From: Bacteroidota bacterium
GTDB taxonomy: Bacteria; Bacteroidota; Bacteroidia; Bacteroidales; Prolixibacteraceae
Assembly: GCA_023251435.1 (NCBI GenBank)
Contig: JAHEYU010000049.1
Location: 2,862-45,054, forward strand
Length of the DNA stretch: 42,193 nucleotides
Direction of reading: 5' to 3'
Position 1 is the first letter of the stretch. Each line of letters starts with the position of its first letter. Under the pieces are notes generated by a model. It saw only the letters and a program-made list of their open reading frames with translations. It made no database searches and was not told the DNA's origin. This document shows, one piece after another, positions 24,906 to 33,835 of the stretch. A program made the translations under genes and the position numbers.

Positions 24906-26972
24906 CTACTGCATCAAAATAAATTTCTCCGGACTAATTTTTTCATTCGATATTAAAACCGTTCCGTTTCCGGCGTAATTGTTATTTGCGGTTTTAATGT
25001 TTTTTCCTGAATAGGCTTCCACTCCAAAACCATTGTTGTAATGGATCAAATTGTTGCTGATGCTTACATTTTCGGAACCACGGTATAAATACTGAACCAT
25101 GATTCCGCTATGGTCGTTGGCTTCGATCAAACTTCCGGAGATAGAAATGTTTTTACTTTCTGTCACCAGCATTCCGAACCAGGCGTTGCGCGCCAGTTCG
25201 CAGTTGGTTACTGTCGCATTGTTACAATTCGTGAGGACGATGCCGCAGCCATGAGGAGAAGTGTCCATCCGGCTGTCTTTTATTGAAACTTCAGAACAGT
25301 GCGTCAAAAGCAAATTGTGCTGAAGTTTCGGTCCCGGAACCACACTTGCTCCGTTCTCGTTGAAATCGCAGCAAATCACATTCAGATTTGTTGCGCCACT
25401 GATGAAAACGCCATTGTAGGTGCAATTTCTGACGGTTAAATTTCTGAAAGTAATGTTCTTCATTTGTTCTTCGTGCTGGCCCAGAAACATGATTCCGCCG
25501 CGGTTGGCTGTGCTTCGGTAAGACCGGCGACTATTGGGATCGCTGCCCGGATCGGGATCAGTGGCGCCTTCCACCACCAAATCGCAAATCGTGACATCGT
25601 GCAGGTCATCGGTTGCATTCACAATGGCATCGCGCACCCCTGATTTAGGGTCCAGGAAAAGTATGGTTGCCAGACCTTCTCCTGAAAGTGTTACTCCGGA
25701 AGGTATTTTTAAGGTTGTTGTTAATGTATGCAGTCCGGCAGTTGCTATTACCCATCCGTTTTTACCCGCAACTTTGTCCAATGCCTCCTGAATTGATTGA
25801 TCGGGAGTAACCCGAATTGCATTTGTTGCAGGTTTTGAAACAGCCTGCTCCATTGCCCCGGCAGGATAAGCTATTGGCGAAGCAATCGGTTTTGCGTGTT
25901 TGGTGATCGTTTTTCCTGAAGGAGCGCGGAAAGCGGTCAGCACACTTCTGTGGGCTTTTCCGCGAATAGAATCTGCAGTCTGTTTGGTGTAGGGTAGTTC
26001 TATTCCCTGTGCGGCATAGTGGCGATAAACGTATTCGTAGTCATCGCGGATTGTGGTCGCTCTGTCCGAAATGGTTCCGTAGCAATGTGGTTTGTGTCCG
26101 AGTAAAAAACCGGCAGTATATTCATAACCCAGCGCAAGTCGGTTATTGGCTATCGAAAAGAAATCGACACCCTGCGAATAGGCTATTTTGGCTGCTCCGG
26201 CAAATTCGCCCAATCCGAGTTGGACGTGTGCCTGATCGCGCATCGACTCCTGGCATTGCCCGCTGGGGTAGATGTATTTGAACATACTTCCGTTGACCGG
26301 AGCGTGTAAAAAATGGTCGGTGGCATTGTAGAACATCTCGCGGTTGTCGGTAAAAATGGCGATGGCCAGAATGGAATGAATAATGGCGCCGTCCCAGTTT
26401 CCGTTGGCTTGCGGGTAATAAAAGCGCATCAGCGGATAATAAACCGTCATCAGCATTTCGATGAAACGGTCGATGTCTTTTTGCTGCCAGCCGGAATCGG
26501 TATATTTCAGAATTTCGGCGGCATTGCACAATTGATGGCCAGTCCAGCCAGCAAGTAGTTTGGCATCGTTATAATCGAAATCCCATAAAACTGGCGACCA
26601 TGCGTTAATGATTTCGATGGCTTTTGCCGCGTAAGCTTTATCGTTGGTGATGTACCACATAATGGCACAATTGTAGGCCATATCGGAGCCTTTGGAAAGG
26701 TCGTCGCCGCCAATGTTTGGTTTTCCGTAGGAGCCACGAAGAACATGCGTGTATGGTTTTACCTCAAACTGAAGATTAGTTGCAGCTTTCAGGCGGTCGA
26801 AAGCATCTTTCCAGGGTTGCTCTCCAGCGAGTACCTGTTGTTTCATGTATTCCAGATCGGCTGAAGTCTGGCCAATTCCGGGATGGATAAATTTTTGGGC
26901 TGAACTGTCTTCAGGAAAAAATAGAATGGAAATTAAAACCATTAAAATTATTGAAGAAAATATTCTGTCCAT
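24906..26972 (-). CDS. two-domain protein: alginate-lyase-like alpha toroid fused to right-handed beta-helix
   Basis: This 688-residue protein has a signal peptide (about 1-25, ending SSAQ). The first domain (about 28-340) resembles the Alginate_lyase fold (PF05426; PL5/PL38-like): GSDMAYNCAIMWYIT (95-109), WTGHQLCNAAEIL (143-155), QANGNWDGAIIHS (188-200), MRDQAHVQLGLGEF (244-257) and GYEYTAGFLLG (282-292). His249 and Tyr283/285 are candidate catalytic residues. A proline/alanine-rich linker (about 350-384) leads to a parallel beta-helix (about 386-680), starting IRVTPDQSIQEALDK and showing repeated NITFRNLTVRNC-type rungs. Such helices occur in PL6-type lyases, mannuronan epimerases and pectate-lyase-like enzymes. 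It is probably a dual-activity or enzyme-plus-binding protein on a polyuronate. It stands alone downstream of the operon A terminator. Confidence 0.8.
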   Translation of the reverse strand: MDRIFSSIILMVLISILFFPEDSSAQKFIHPGIGQTSADLEYMKQQVLAGEQPWKDAFDRLKAATNLQFEVKPYTHVLRGSYGKPNIGGDDLSKGSDMAYNCAIMWYITNDKAYAAKAIEIINAWSPVLWDFDYNDAKLLAGWTGHQLCNAAEILKYTDSGWQQKDIDRFIEMLMTVYYPLMRFYYPQANGNWDGAIIHSILAIAIFTDNREMFYNATDHFLHAPVNGSMFKYIYPSGQCQESMRDQAHVQLGLGEFAGAAKIAYSQGVDFFSIANNRLALGYEYTAGFLLGHKPHCYGTISDRATTIRDDYEYVYRHYAAQGIELPYTKQTADSIRGKAHRSVLTAFRAPSGKTITKHAKPIASPIAYPAGAMEQAVSKPATNAIRVTPDQSIQEALDKVAGKNGWVIATAGLHTLTTTLKIPSGVTLSGEGLATILFLDPKSGVRDAIVNATDDLHDVTICDLVVEGATDPDPGSDPNSRRSYRSTANRGGIMFLGQHEEQMKNITFRNLTVRNCTYNGVFISGATNLNVICCDFNENGASVVPGPKLQHNLLLTHCSEVSIKDSRMDTSPHGCGIVLTNCNNATVTNCELARNAWFGMLVTESKNISISGSLIEANDHSGIMVQYLYRGSENVSISNNLIHYNNGFGVEAYSGKNIKTANNNYAGNGTVLISNEKISPEKFILMQ

Positions 26973-26983
26973 AGTTTTATAGG

Positions 26984-26996
26984 TTTAGTTGGTTTA
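26984..26996 (-). promoter_or_regulatory. 5-prime leader motif TAAACCAACTAAA (copy 1)
   Basis: On the minus strand TAAACCAACTAAA ends 12 bases before the ATG of the two-domain lyase. The identical 13-mer occurs at 10481-10493, ending 10 bases before the lipoprotein lyase ATG. A shortened form (TAAACCAATAAA, 982-993) directly precedes the ATG at 980. It is an A-rich leader of the kind Bacteroidota use instead of a Shine-Dalgarno site, but a role is unproven. Confidence 0.3.
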
Positions 26997-27007
26997 GGTT
27001 GAATAAA

Positions 27008-27047
27008 AAAGAGTTATTGCGCTCCTTTCGAAACACAATAACTCTTT
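27008..27047 (-). terminator. intrinsic terminator of the sigma/FecR/SusC/SusD operon
   Basis: AAAGAGTTATTG (27008-27019) and CAATAACTCTTT (27036-27047) form a 12-bp perfect stem with a 16-base loop. On the minus strand the stem runs into a further TTT then ATTC, giving six consecutive T. It begins 15 bases after the DUF4466 stop at 27062, a typical intrinsic terminator position. Confidence 0.85.
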
Positions 27048-27061
27048 GTAAATGGTTTTGA

Positions 27062-28048
27062 CTACTGCATCGGATAACGTTTGATGCTGATGGTCATTTC
27101 CTTTTTGGTATTGTCGATTTTGTTGATGTAAATATATGCCCTGTATTTTCCGTCGGCTGTTTCGACCCACGTTCCTGCTTCTGCCCTTAAATTGATGGCA
27201 TAATCGGGAGCTCCGGTGAAATTAAGCTGCTGGAAATCGAGGTCGTCGATAAAAATGCCGTATTGCAAACGGGCCAGTTGCTGGTCGCGCAAAGCCCATA
27301 CTTTCCATACTTTGGCACTTTTATTTACGCCTGAAGGTAGGGTTACGCCAGGTAAATAATCGGGACTGGAAGCTGGTGCAACCAATGCGTGGGTAAAAGT
27401 GATTCCGGTGATTACCCTGTAGAGATAAACAAGATCAATATTTGCGGCATTTGTTGCAGCAGTTGCGGAATTGTAAACAGCCATGTCGGCAATGGAAATG
27501 TAGCTGTTATTGTTGTCGCTCAGTAACAGGTCGAGTTTCATATCCATTTTTGCAATGTTATATGGACCCATTTCATACGATACTGTTTGTCCGTTGCTGG
27601 CTTTGGCCGAAAAAGTGAACTTAACAGTTTTTCCGCGGGCCTCTTCAGGAATAATGTAGAAGTAACGCAAGGTAGCAGCACAGGTATCTCTGGTGAAAAC
27701 GACTTCTGTTTTTGTTCCTGAATTAACCGAAGGAGAACCAACAATTACGGGAACATCAACACCACTTCCATTTGTACTGAATGAGCGGTTTTCAAGATAA
27801 GTGGCAGGAGCTCCGGCAATCGAAGCTTCGACCTGTGCCGAAATGATTTTACCTTCGGCTTTAGGAAGCGCCATTGCATAAGCAAATTCAAGATTTAAAC
27901 CAACCACATTTGGACCCAGCGTGCGTTTTATACAATCGTTGTTTAATCCTGTTTTTGCAGCTGGCAGGCTGTATTCTTCATCCTGACAGGCTGTAAAAAA
28001 GACAACCAGTATGGTCAGGAGTGTTAAACTATAATGTTTCAGTTGCAT
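27062..28048 (-). CDS. DUF4466-like lipoprotein
   Basis: This 328-residue protein has lipobox FTAC (Cys21) followed by QDEEYSLP, an acidic surface-export-type start. The body matches what I know as DUF4466: NDCIKRTLGPNVVGLNLEF, YAMALPKAEGKI, AQVEASIAGA, RDTCAATLRYFYIIPEEA and FSAKASNGQTVSYEMGPY, then a C-terminal half ending MTISIKRYPMQ. Members occur beside SusC/SusD pairs; biochemical function is not established to my knowledge. It is the last gene of operon A, 11 bases after the small secreted gene. A role as accessory surface glycan-binding protein is inferred from position and lipidation. Confidence 0.75.
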   Translation of the reverse strand: MQLKHYSLTLLTILVVFFTACQDEEYSLPAAKTGLNNDCIKRTLGPNVVGLNLEFAYAMALPKAEGKIISAQVEASIAGAPATYLENRSFSTNGSGVDVPVIVGSPSVNSGTKTEVVFTRDTCAATLRYFYIIPEEARGKTVKFTFSAKASNGQTVSYEMGPYNIAKMDMKLDLLLSDNNNSYISIADMAVYNSATAATNAANIDLVYLYRVITGITFTHALVAPASSPDYLPGVTLPSGVNKSAKVWKVWALRDQQLARLQYGIFIDDLDFQQLNFTGAPDYAINLRAEAGTWVETADGKYRAYIYINKIDNTKKEMTISIKRYPMQ

Positions 28049-28059
28049 AATCGATTCTT

Positions 28060-28467
28060 TTAAGGTTTGGCTTGAACTGTTATGTAAACGGTATATGGTT
28101 TTTTAACCAGTCGGTTGCCCGATATAACCGTGTAAACTTTTGGATTTGCAAGGTCGGAGAAATCGACTTTTCCAACAATCTTTGGATCAAGTTTGGCATC
28201 GGTTACCAAACTAAACTGCGGATAGACATTTTTGAGGTCGGTTCCGTAGAAAACCACCACATTAATGGTTTGTGCAGTTGTATCAATAACCGCAGATTGT
28301 GTTCTTACAGTTTGGAAATCGACACCAAGCAATTCGAAATTACTTACATAGCATTGGCCCCTGGTCGTAATCAGCAATCCGTCTTCGTCAATAGGAAAAT
28401 CGGTGCAGCGTACCCAGGAAAAGGTTACCAGCGTGATGACTATAAATGTGATAAAATATCTTTTCAT
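28060..28467 (-). CDS. small secreted protein of unknown function in SusC/SusD operon
   Basis: This 135-residue protein has a hydrophobic N-terminus (MKRYFITFIVITLVTFSW) and a Cys at position 21. Arg at -1 makes it a poor lipobox, so lipidation is uncertain. The rest (about 30-135) reads as a single beta-rich domain of the DUF5018 or Ig-like kind (FYGTDLKNVYPQFSLVTDA, then PYTVYITVQAKP). I do not recognise a specific family with confidence. It starts 39 bases after SusD and ends 11 bases before the DUF4466 gene, so it is co-expressed and probably acts at the outer membrane. Confidence 0.65.
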   Translation of the reverse strand: MKRYFITFIVITLVTFSWVRCTDFPIDEDGLLITTRGQCYVSNFELLGVDFQTVRTQSAVIDTTAQTINVVVFYGTDLKNVYPQFSLVTDAKLDPKIVGKVDFSDLANPKVYTVISGNRLVKKPYTVYITVQAKP

Positions 28468-28506
28468 TGTGTATTTATTAAAGTTTCACAATTTGTTTTC
28501 TGAATA

Positions 28507-30357
28507 CTATAACCAGGGTGTATTCTGGGTAAGATTTGGGTTACGGTCGCGTTCTCCCGGAGGAATGCGGAAAATGTAGTTTTGCTGATAGCTACGTTCC
28601 GATAGGTTCTGATAGTACCTGTCGCGGTTTGCTCCGTGTGTATCAATTCTCCAAACTCCCAGTCCGTAAGGTGGATTCCAAACCCGTTCGATGGCTCTCC
28701 AGCGACGAAGGTCGAAACCACGTTGTCCTTCACCAAGCAATTCAATAATACGTTCTTGTTCAATGGCTGCGAAAAAGGCTTCTTTCGATGCAGTTTTTTC
28801 GGGCTTCAAAGCAGGCAGATTGCCTCTTTTGCGGATCTGATCAACCAATGCAATGGCATCAGCCTGTGGACCGCTTATCTCGTTGGTTGCTTCAGCATAC
28901 ATCAGGAAAACATCTGCCAAACGCATTACCGGCCATGCATAATCGCCTTCGCTGCGACCCAACCCGCCGTAGTTGCGGAGAAATTTGCGGAATACATATC
29001 CATAAACCGAAGCATCAGTATTGTAAGTGGTGTAATCTAACCCATCGATCTTAATTGCCTGGTTCCACGTTTTGTAAATAAACGGAGCATAACCGGTTGA
29101 TTTCAATGAGGTTAATCCGATACTTTTTTCATAATCCCACATGATTGATGCTTTCATACGATAGTCGCGGTTGGCATAGCTTGCAGGATTAACAGCCGAA
29201 TTCAATTTCGTCCGGGCACCGGTCGCAGTTGGGAGCATCGGAATCAGCTTTTCAGCAAAATCGCCGGTAGTGATTGATTGATAGCGGTCGGCAATTTCGT
29301 AATATGGGAAGACCCAGCACTGCGAACCTTCGTGGGTACGACCAGCCACATCTCTCATCAGCTCTTCTCCCTGACCTGTTCCGGTTCCACCATGGGTGAA
29401 AGACATGATCATTTCAGGATCGCCGTTTGCAATAGGTTGAAACAGGTAAAAGTAATTGGGAAGCACATCGGCATTGCCCATTGTACCCCATTCTCCTGGT
29501 TCTCCGTTGCGGAATAATTTCAAACCATAATTGTTGATAACTGCTTTAAAGTCGGCAGCAGCAGCAGTATAAGATGCAGTTGCTTCTGATGCGCTTGGAG
29601 TAAAAGTATCCATTTCGGGCCATCCGAATTTGTTCCACGATGCCCAGAAGAGATGCAGTTTACCACGGAAAGCGAGTGCAGCAGGTTTTCCTGCACGGCC
29701 CAAAACCGATCCTTTTATTGGTAATTTATCGAAGGCATAAGTAAAATCTGCCATAATGGAGTCTTTAACCTGAGCCATTGGTGTACGCGCCAGATTTTCA
29801 ACTTCAGAATTTGAATAGATAATGTTGCCCATGTATGGAACATCGCCCCACATGGAAATCAAACGGAAATAAACCATTCCACGGAGCAAACGGGCTTCGG
29901 CAATCACGGTTTCGAGGCCGGGTTTTGAAGCTGCACTTGCAGTTGGGAGCATTTTCCGAACATTTTCGATCACATAATTGGTGCGGTTAACTCCTCCGTA
30001 CAGGAATCTGTAATATTTGTCGAAACTTCCGGCATAACCGGTTGGATTATAGTTACCTCCGTGATAAGCATCTCCCTTCTGAAGGTTTCCGCTGGTAGAG
30101 CTTACTCCACGTACCCTAACATACTCGCCATGTCCATCGAAATAATAATCGCGGTCGAAAAGAGGCCTGACGGCAGCATAAGCTCCCATTAAGGCGGTAG
30201 TAGCATCGGCTTCTGTTTGCCAGAATTGAGCCGCGCCAAGTTCTGTTGTTGGTACCTGGTCGAGCAGGTCTTTGGTACATGAACTGTTAAAAAGGGTCAA
30301 CCCAACAATTAGCGAGAAGACCAGTATTTTTGATGATATATTTTTCATAGTGGTCAT
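28507..30357 (-). CDS. SusD/RagB family outer-membrane lipoprotein (pair 3)
   Basis: This 616-residue SusD protein has lipobox NSSC (Cys27) followed by TKDLLDQVPTTELGAAQFWQ, a hallmark SusD start. It also has EARLLRGMVYFRLISMWGD in the helical region and EQERIIELLGEGQRGFDLRRW near the C-terminus. An alternative ATG at 30348 (MKNISSK) gives a slightly more usual signal peptide; both are close to the SusC stop at 30360. It is the partner of the STN-containing SusC immediately upstream, and captures glycan at the surface. Confidence 0.94.
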   Translation of the reverse strand: MTTMKNISSKILVFSLIVGLTLFNSSCTKDLLDQVPTTELGAAQFWQTEADATTALMGAYAAVRPLFDRDYYFDGHGEYVRVRGVSSTSGNLQKGDAYHGGNYNPTGYAGSFDKYYRFLYGGVNRTNYVIENVRKMLPTASAASKPGLETVIAEARLLRGMVYFRLISMWGDVPYMGNIIYSNSEVENLARTPMAQVKDSIMADFTYAFDKLPIKGSVLGRAGKPAALAFRGKLHLFWASWNKFGWPEMDTFTPSASEATASYTAAAADFKAVINNYGLKLFRNGEPGEWGTMGNADVLPNYFYLFQPIANGDPEMIMSFTHGGTGTGQGEELMRDVAGRTHEGSQCWVFPYYEIADRYQSITTGDFAEKLIPMLPTATGARTKLNSAVNPASYANRDYRMKASIMWDYEKSIGLTSLKSTGYAPFIYKTWNQAIKIDGLDYTTYNTDASVYGYVFRKFLRNYGGLGRSEGDYAWPVMRLADVFLMYAEATNEISGPQADAIALVDQIRKRGNLPALKPEKTASKEAFFAAIEQERIIELLGEGQRGFDLRRWRAIERVWNPPYGLGVWRIDTHGANRDRYYQNLSERSYQQNYIFRIPPGERDRNPNLTQNTPWL

Positions 30358-30359
30358 TT

Positions 30360-33300
30360 TTAGATTCCAATATTAATACCAAGTGAGAATGATTTATTTA
30401 ACGGATAGGCATCACTTGCATTTGCTCTTTTTTCAGGATCTAAGCCGCGATATTTGGTCATGGTAGCCAGATTCTCGGCCGATCCGTAAATGCGGACACT
30501 CTCGATACCAACTTTTATCAGCAGGTTTTTTGGAAGCGTGTAACCCAGCTGAACATTTTTCAAACGAAGGTAGCTAAGGTCGTCGAGCCAGAAAGTAGTT
30601 TCTTCACGATTGGCGTTTCCACCCAAACGAGGCCATTCGCCATCGCGGTTTTCAACATTCCATGGGTTGTTCCAGTGGTCCCAGGTGGAAGCATAACGGG
30701 CACCCGCAAAGTTCACGTTGTTAAAGATGTTGATCCAGTAGTCTTTACGTCCGGCAGCTCCCTGGAAAAGTACATTCATATCGAATCCTTTCCATGCAAC
30801 AGCTGCGTTGAATGCGAAGTTGGTAGTTGGCCGGTCGCGTTGGATGCGTGGATAGGCTTTCTTGTCATTTCCGTCAATGCGGCCGTCACCATTGAGGTCT
30901 TTGCGCAGGATATCGCCGGGTGAAGCTCCCTGTGGAGTTGCATTGTAAACATCTGCCCAGGTTTGTGCAATGCCCATGTCCTCATATGTATAAAGGAAAT
31001 GATAAGGCATGTTCAGGAATGTATAACCTTTACCCAGAAATTCATTCCATTCTTCGAGAACTGTAGAGTTGTATGAACCATTCAGGTTAAAGCTGTAGTT
31101 TAAATCGCGTATTTTGTCTTTCCAGGTAAAATTACCTTCGATACCGCGGTTGCGCATATCACCAATATTCCTGCGGGGTGGGTCATAAGCTCCTGTTAAA
31201 AGAATCGACATTTCCGAAGGACGGTTCATTCCGGTTGTTAAACGATCGTAGTAATCTATTTCAGCGGTTAAACGGTTTTTCATGAATCCCAGATCCAAAC
31301 CAACATTCAGAACATTGGTTGTTTCCCACGAAAGTTCAGGATTTACCATTTTTTGGTTTACCAAACCCAGTGCAATGGTGTTGGCGATCATATAATGATT
31401 GGCCTCAAGCGTCTCCTGTTGTTCGTAGCGACCTACACCGCTGTTATTACCCAATCCTCCATAAGATAAACGGAATTTACCGTTCGAAAGCCAACCTTCC
31501 AGAGAAGAGCGGAGGAAGTTTTCTTCAGTAAAACGCCAGCCGATAGCCGCAGACGGGAAAAATCCGTATTGTCTTCCGGGAAGGAATTTGGATGATCCGT
31601 CGTAACGGAAATTGATTTCAAGCAAGTATTTGTCGTAGGCGGCATAATTCAAACGACCAATGTACGAACGAAGTCCTTCAGCGTTTGAGTTACCACCTGC
31701 GCCTTGTGTTATTCCTGCCAGGGCAGCGTCAATTTCGTGGAGCGATGGATGATAACGGTCGGTACGTGAGCTGGTTTGTGAGCGGGCATACCAGTATTCT
31801 TCGCCATAAACAAATAAGGCGCCGATGTCGTGGTTTTTTGCAATAGTTGTATTGTAATTTAATCTTCCGTTCAGCTGTGTTTTGTAACCGGTATTGGTGT
31901 AGTTTGCAACACCGGCATTGGTTCCAACGTAGGTCCGCGAACCAAACGCATTGGTCTGGAAGTTGAACGACCGGTTTGGAATAGCTGCTGTATAACGGAA
32001 CTGGTTATAGTAATTCAGCGAATAGTCGATACGGGCAGTTAACCCTTTTATCGGTGTCCAGTCCCAGTAAATACTGGTATTGGCTTCCTGACGATTCTGG
32101 TAATTCAGGTTGTTTACATAAACCGTGTAAGGATTGTATGCCTGGGCATCTTCGTTGTATGCCATAACACCTCCGTAGTTTCCTGATACCGGATCGTAAG
32201 GGGTAAGACCTGCGATTGCATACTGAAGGTCGAACCCTGCTGTATTGGTTGCGTCATCATCGGTAAATCCATCAGCCAAAGCATAGGTATATTTCGACCA
32301 GTTTCCGGCAAATTTAGCCCCAACATTCATGTTGTTACGAACTTTGTAGTCGTAGTTAAAACGGGCGTTGTAGCGCGAATAGTCGTTGTTGATCTGAAGA
32401 CCTTTTTCGTCCATCATTCCAACGGAAATAAAGAAATTCGATTTCTCATTTCCACCTGACGCCGAAATGTTGTGGTTCTGAACCTGCCCGTCGCGCATCA
32501 GCACATCCCACCAGTCGGTATTTGGGTAACGCAAAGGGTCAATCATCCCAAGTGCCATCCATTGGTCGATGGTTCCGTCTTTAAATGTAAAGTTCGAACG
32601 CGCTGTTCCTACAGCGGCCAGTCTTTGGTGCATTGTTAGTGCACGCGGATAATCCGCCATAAACTGATAAGATTTGGTAGGGTGTTCTACCGCAAAGGTG
32701 CTCGAATAAGTAATGTTAGTTTTGTCCATTCCTTTTCCTGATTTAGTAGTAATCAGGATTACACCGTTGGCGGCACGTGAACCGTAAACTGCCGACGAAG
32801 TTGCATCTTTCAGTACTGAAATACTTTCAATGTCGTTCATATTCAGTCGGTTGATGTCCACGTCGGGCATTCCGTCAACTACCACCAGAGGGTTGGCATT
32901 GTTAACAGTTCCCAAACCGCGGATAATCATTGAAACATCGTTTTTACCGGCCATCCCTGAATTTTGGTTGACTGCCAGACCGGGAATCAACCCGTTCAAG
33001 CCCGATGATACATTGCTAAGCGTACGGCTGGTTATTTTTTCGTCGATTTTAACGGCAGAAACAGCACCTGTAAGGTTTACCTTTTTCTGGGTACCATATC
33101 CTACAACTACTACTTCTTCAACACCTACAGTTTCGTCCTGAAGTACAATGTCGAAGGTCGTTTTTCCTGAAATTGCCACTTCCTGTGAGATCATTCCCAC
33201 GAATGAGAATGCCAGTATTTTTGCATCTTCAGGAATACTTAGCCGGAAATTACCATCGTTATCGGTAATGGTTCCAATGGTGGTTCCTTTTACAGTAACT

Positions 33301-33749
33301 GAGGTGCCGGGAATCGATTCTCCGTTTTTGTCTTTAACGCTTCCCGAAACTGTTTTTTGTTGTTCTGCGGGTACAGGAGAAAGTTGATTGTCAGATTTTT
33401 TAATTACAACTACACGATCATCTATCTCGTAAGTCAATCCATTCGAAATCAGAATTTTGTCAAGAATGTCTTCCAATTTAGCATCTTTCATCTGAATGGA
33501 TACCGAAGGTAATTCTTTCAGAAGATTTGACTTGTAAAGGAAGTAGAACTGACTCTGTTCTTCGATTTTTTTCAGGACTTGCTCAACACTCGTATTCTCG
33601 AGCCTAAGCTCCAGATTCGTTTGTTGTGAATAAACACTTGCCGAAACCTGAACAAGTCCCAGCAATAAAAAAAATACAGTTATCCTAATCATAAGGAACA
33701 GTTTTTTCCACCCGTGCCAACGGATAGAGTTACATCGATTTTTTTTCAT
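30360..33749 (-). CDS. SusC/RagA TonB-dependent transporter with STN signalling domain (pair 3)
   Basis: The frame is open to an ATG at 33776, but I prefer ATG 33749 (MKKNRCNSIRW), which gives 1129 residues and a normal signal peptide. From that start: STN domain about 44-118 (NLELRLENTSVEQVLKKIEE), carboxypeptidase-regulatory-like domain about 133-208, EEVVVVGYGTQKK at 211-223, a plug with PLVVVDGMPDVDI and ISVLKDATSSAVYGSRAANG, then the barrel. STN domains of this kind contact FecR anti-sigma factors, and the FecR and ECF sigma genes lie directly upstream. It should therefore import glycan and also signal substrate presence across the envelope. It is the only SusC of the three with STN. Confidence 0.94.
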   Translation of the reverse strand: MKKNRCNSIRWHGWKKLFLMIRITVFFLLLGLVQVSASVYSQQTNLELRLENTSVEQVLKKIEEQSQFYFLYKSNLLKELPSVSIQMKDAKLEDILDKILISNGLTYEIDDRVVVIKKSDNQLSPVPAEQQKTVSGSVKDKNGESIPGTSVTVKGTTIGTITDNDGNFRLSIPEDAKILAFSFVGMISQEVAISGKTTFDIVLQDETVGVEEVVVVGYGTQKKVNLTGAVSAVKIDEKITSRTLSNVSSGLNGLIPGLAVNQNSGMAGKNDVSMIIRGLGTVNNANPLVVVDGMPDVDINRLNMNDIESISVLKDATSSAVYGSRAANGVILITTKSGKGMDKTNITYSSTFAVEHPTKSYQFMADYPRALTMHQRLAAVGTARSNFTFKDGTIDQWMALGMIDPLRYPNTDWWDVLMRDGQVQNHNISASGGNEKSNFFISVGMMDEKGLQINNDYSRYNARFNYDYKVRNNMNVGAKFAGNWSKYTYALADGFTDDDATNTAGFDLQYAIAGLTPYDPVSGNYGGVMAYNEDAQAYNPYTVYVNNLNYQNRQEANTSIYWDWTPIKGLTARIDYSLNYYNQFRYTAAIPNRSFNFQTNAFGSRTYVGTNAGVANYTNTGYKTQLNGRLNYNTTIAKNHDIGALFVYGEEYWYARSQTSSRTDRYHPSLHEIDAALAGITQGAGGNSNAEGLRSYIGRLNYAAYDKYLLEINFRYDGSSKFLPGRQYGFFPSAAIGWRFTEENFLRSSLEGWLSNGKFRLSYGGLGNNSGVGRYEQQETLEANHYMIANTIALGLVNQKMVNPELSWETTNVLNVGLDLGFMKNRLTAEIDYYDRLTTGMNRPSEMSILLTGAYDPPRRNIGDMRNRGIEGNFTWKDKIRDLNYSFNLNGSYNSTVLEEWNEFLGKGYTFLNMPYHFLYTYEDMGIAQTWADVYNATPQGASPGDILRKDLNGDGRIDGNDKKAYPRIQRDRPTTNFAFNAAVAWKGFDMNVLFQGAAGRKDYWINIFNNVNFAGARYASTWDHWNNPWNVENRDGEWPRLGGNANREETTFWLDDLSYLRLKNVQLGYTLPKNLLIKVGIESVRIYGSAENLATMTKYRGLDPEKRANASDAYPLNKSFSLGINIGI

Positions 33750-33835
33750 AGATTTGTGCTGTAAGTTAATACACATTGTTATTTTACTACAAGTTAGGTG
33801 GGGAATGGTACGAACATTTCCCGCCTTTTTTTATC

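Noticed and set aside
33788-33824. Imperfect hairpin between FecR and SusC pair 3
   Set aside because: Only 9 of 11 pairs match and no T-run follows; too weak to call a terminator or attenuator.
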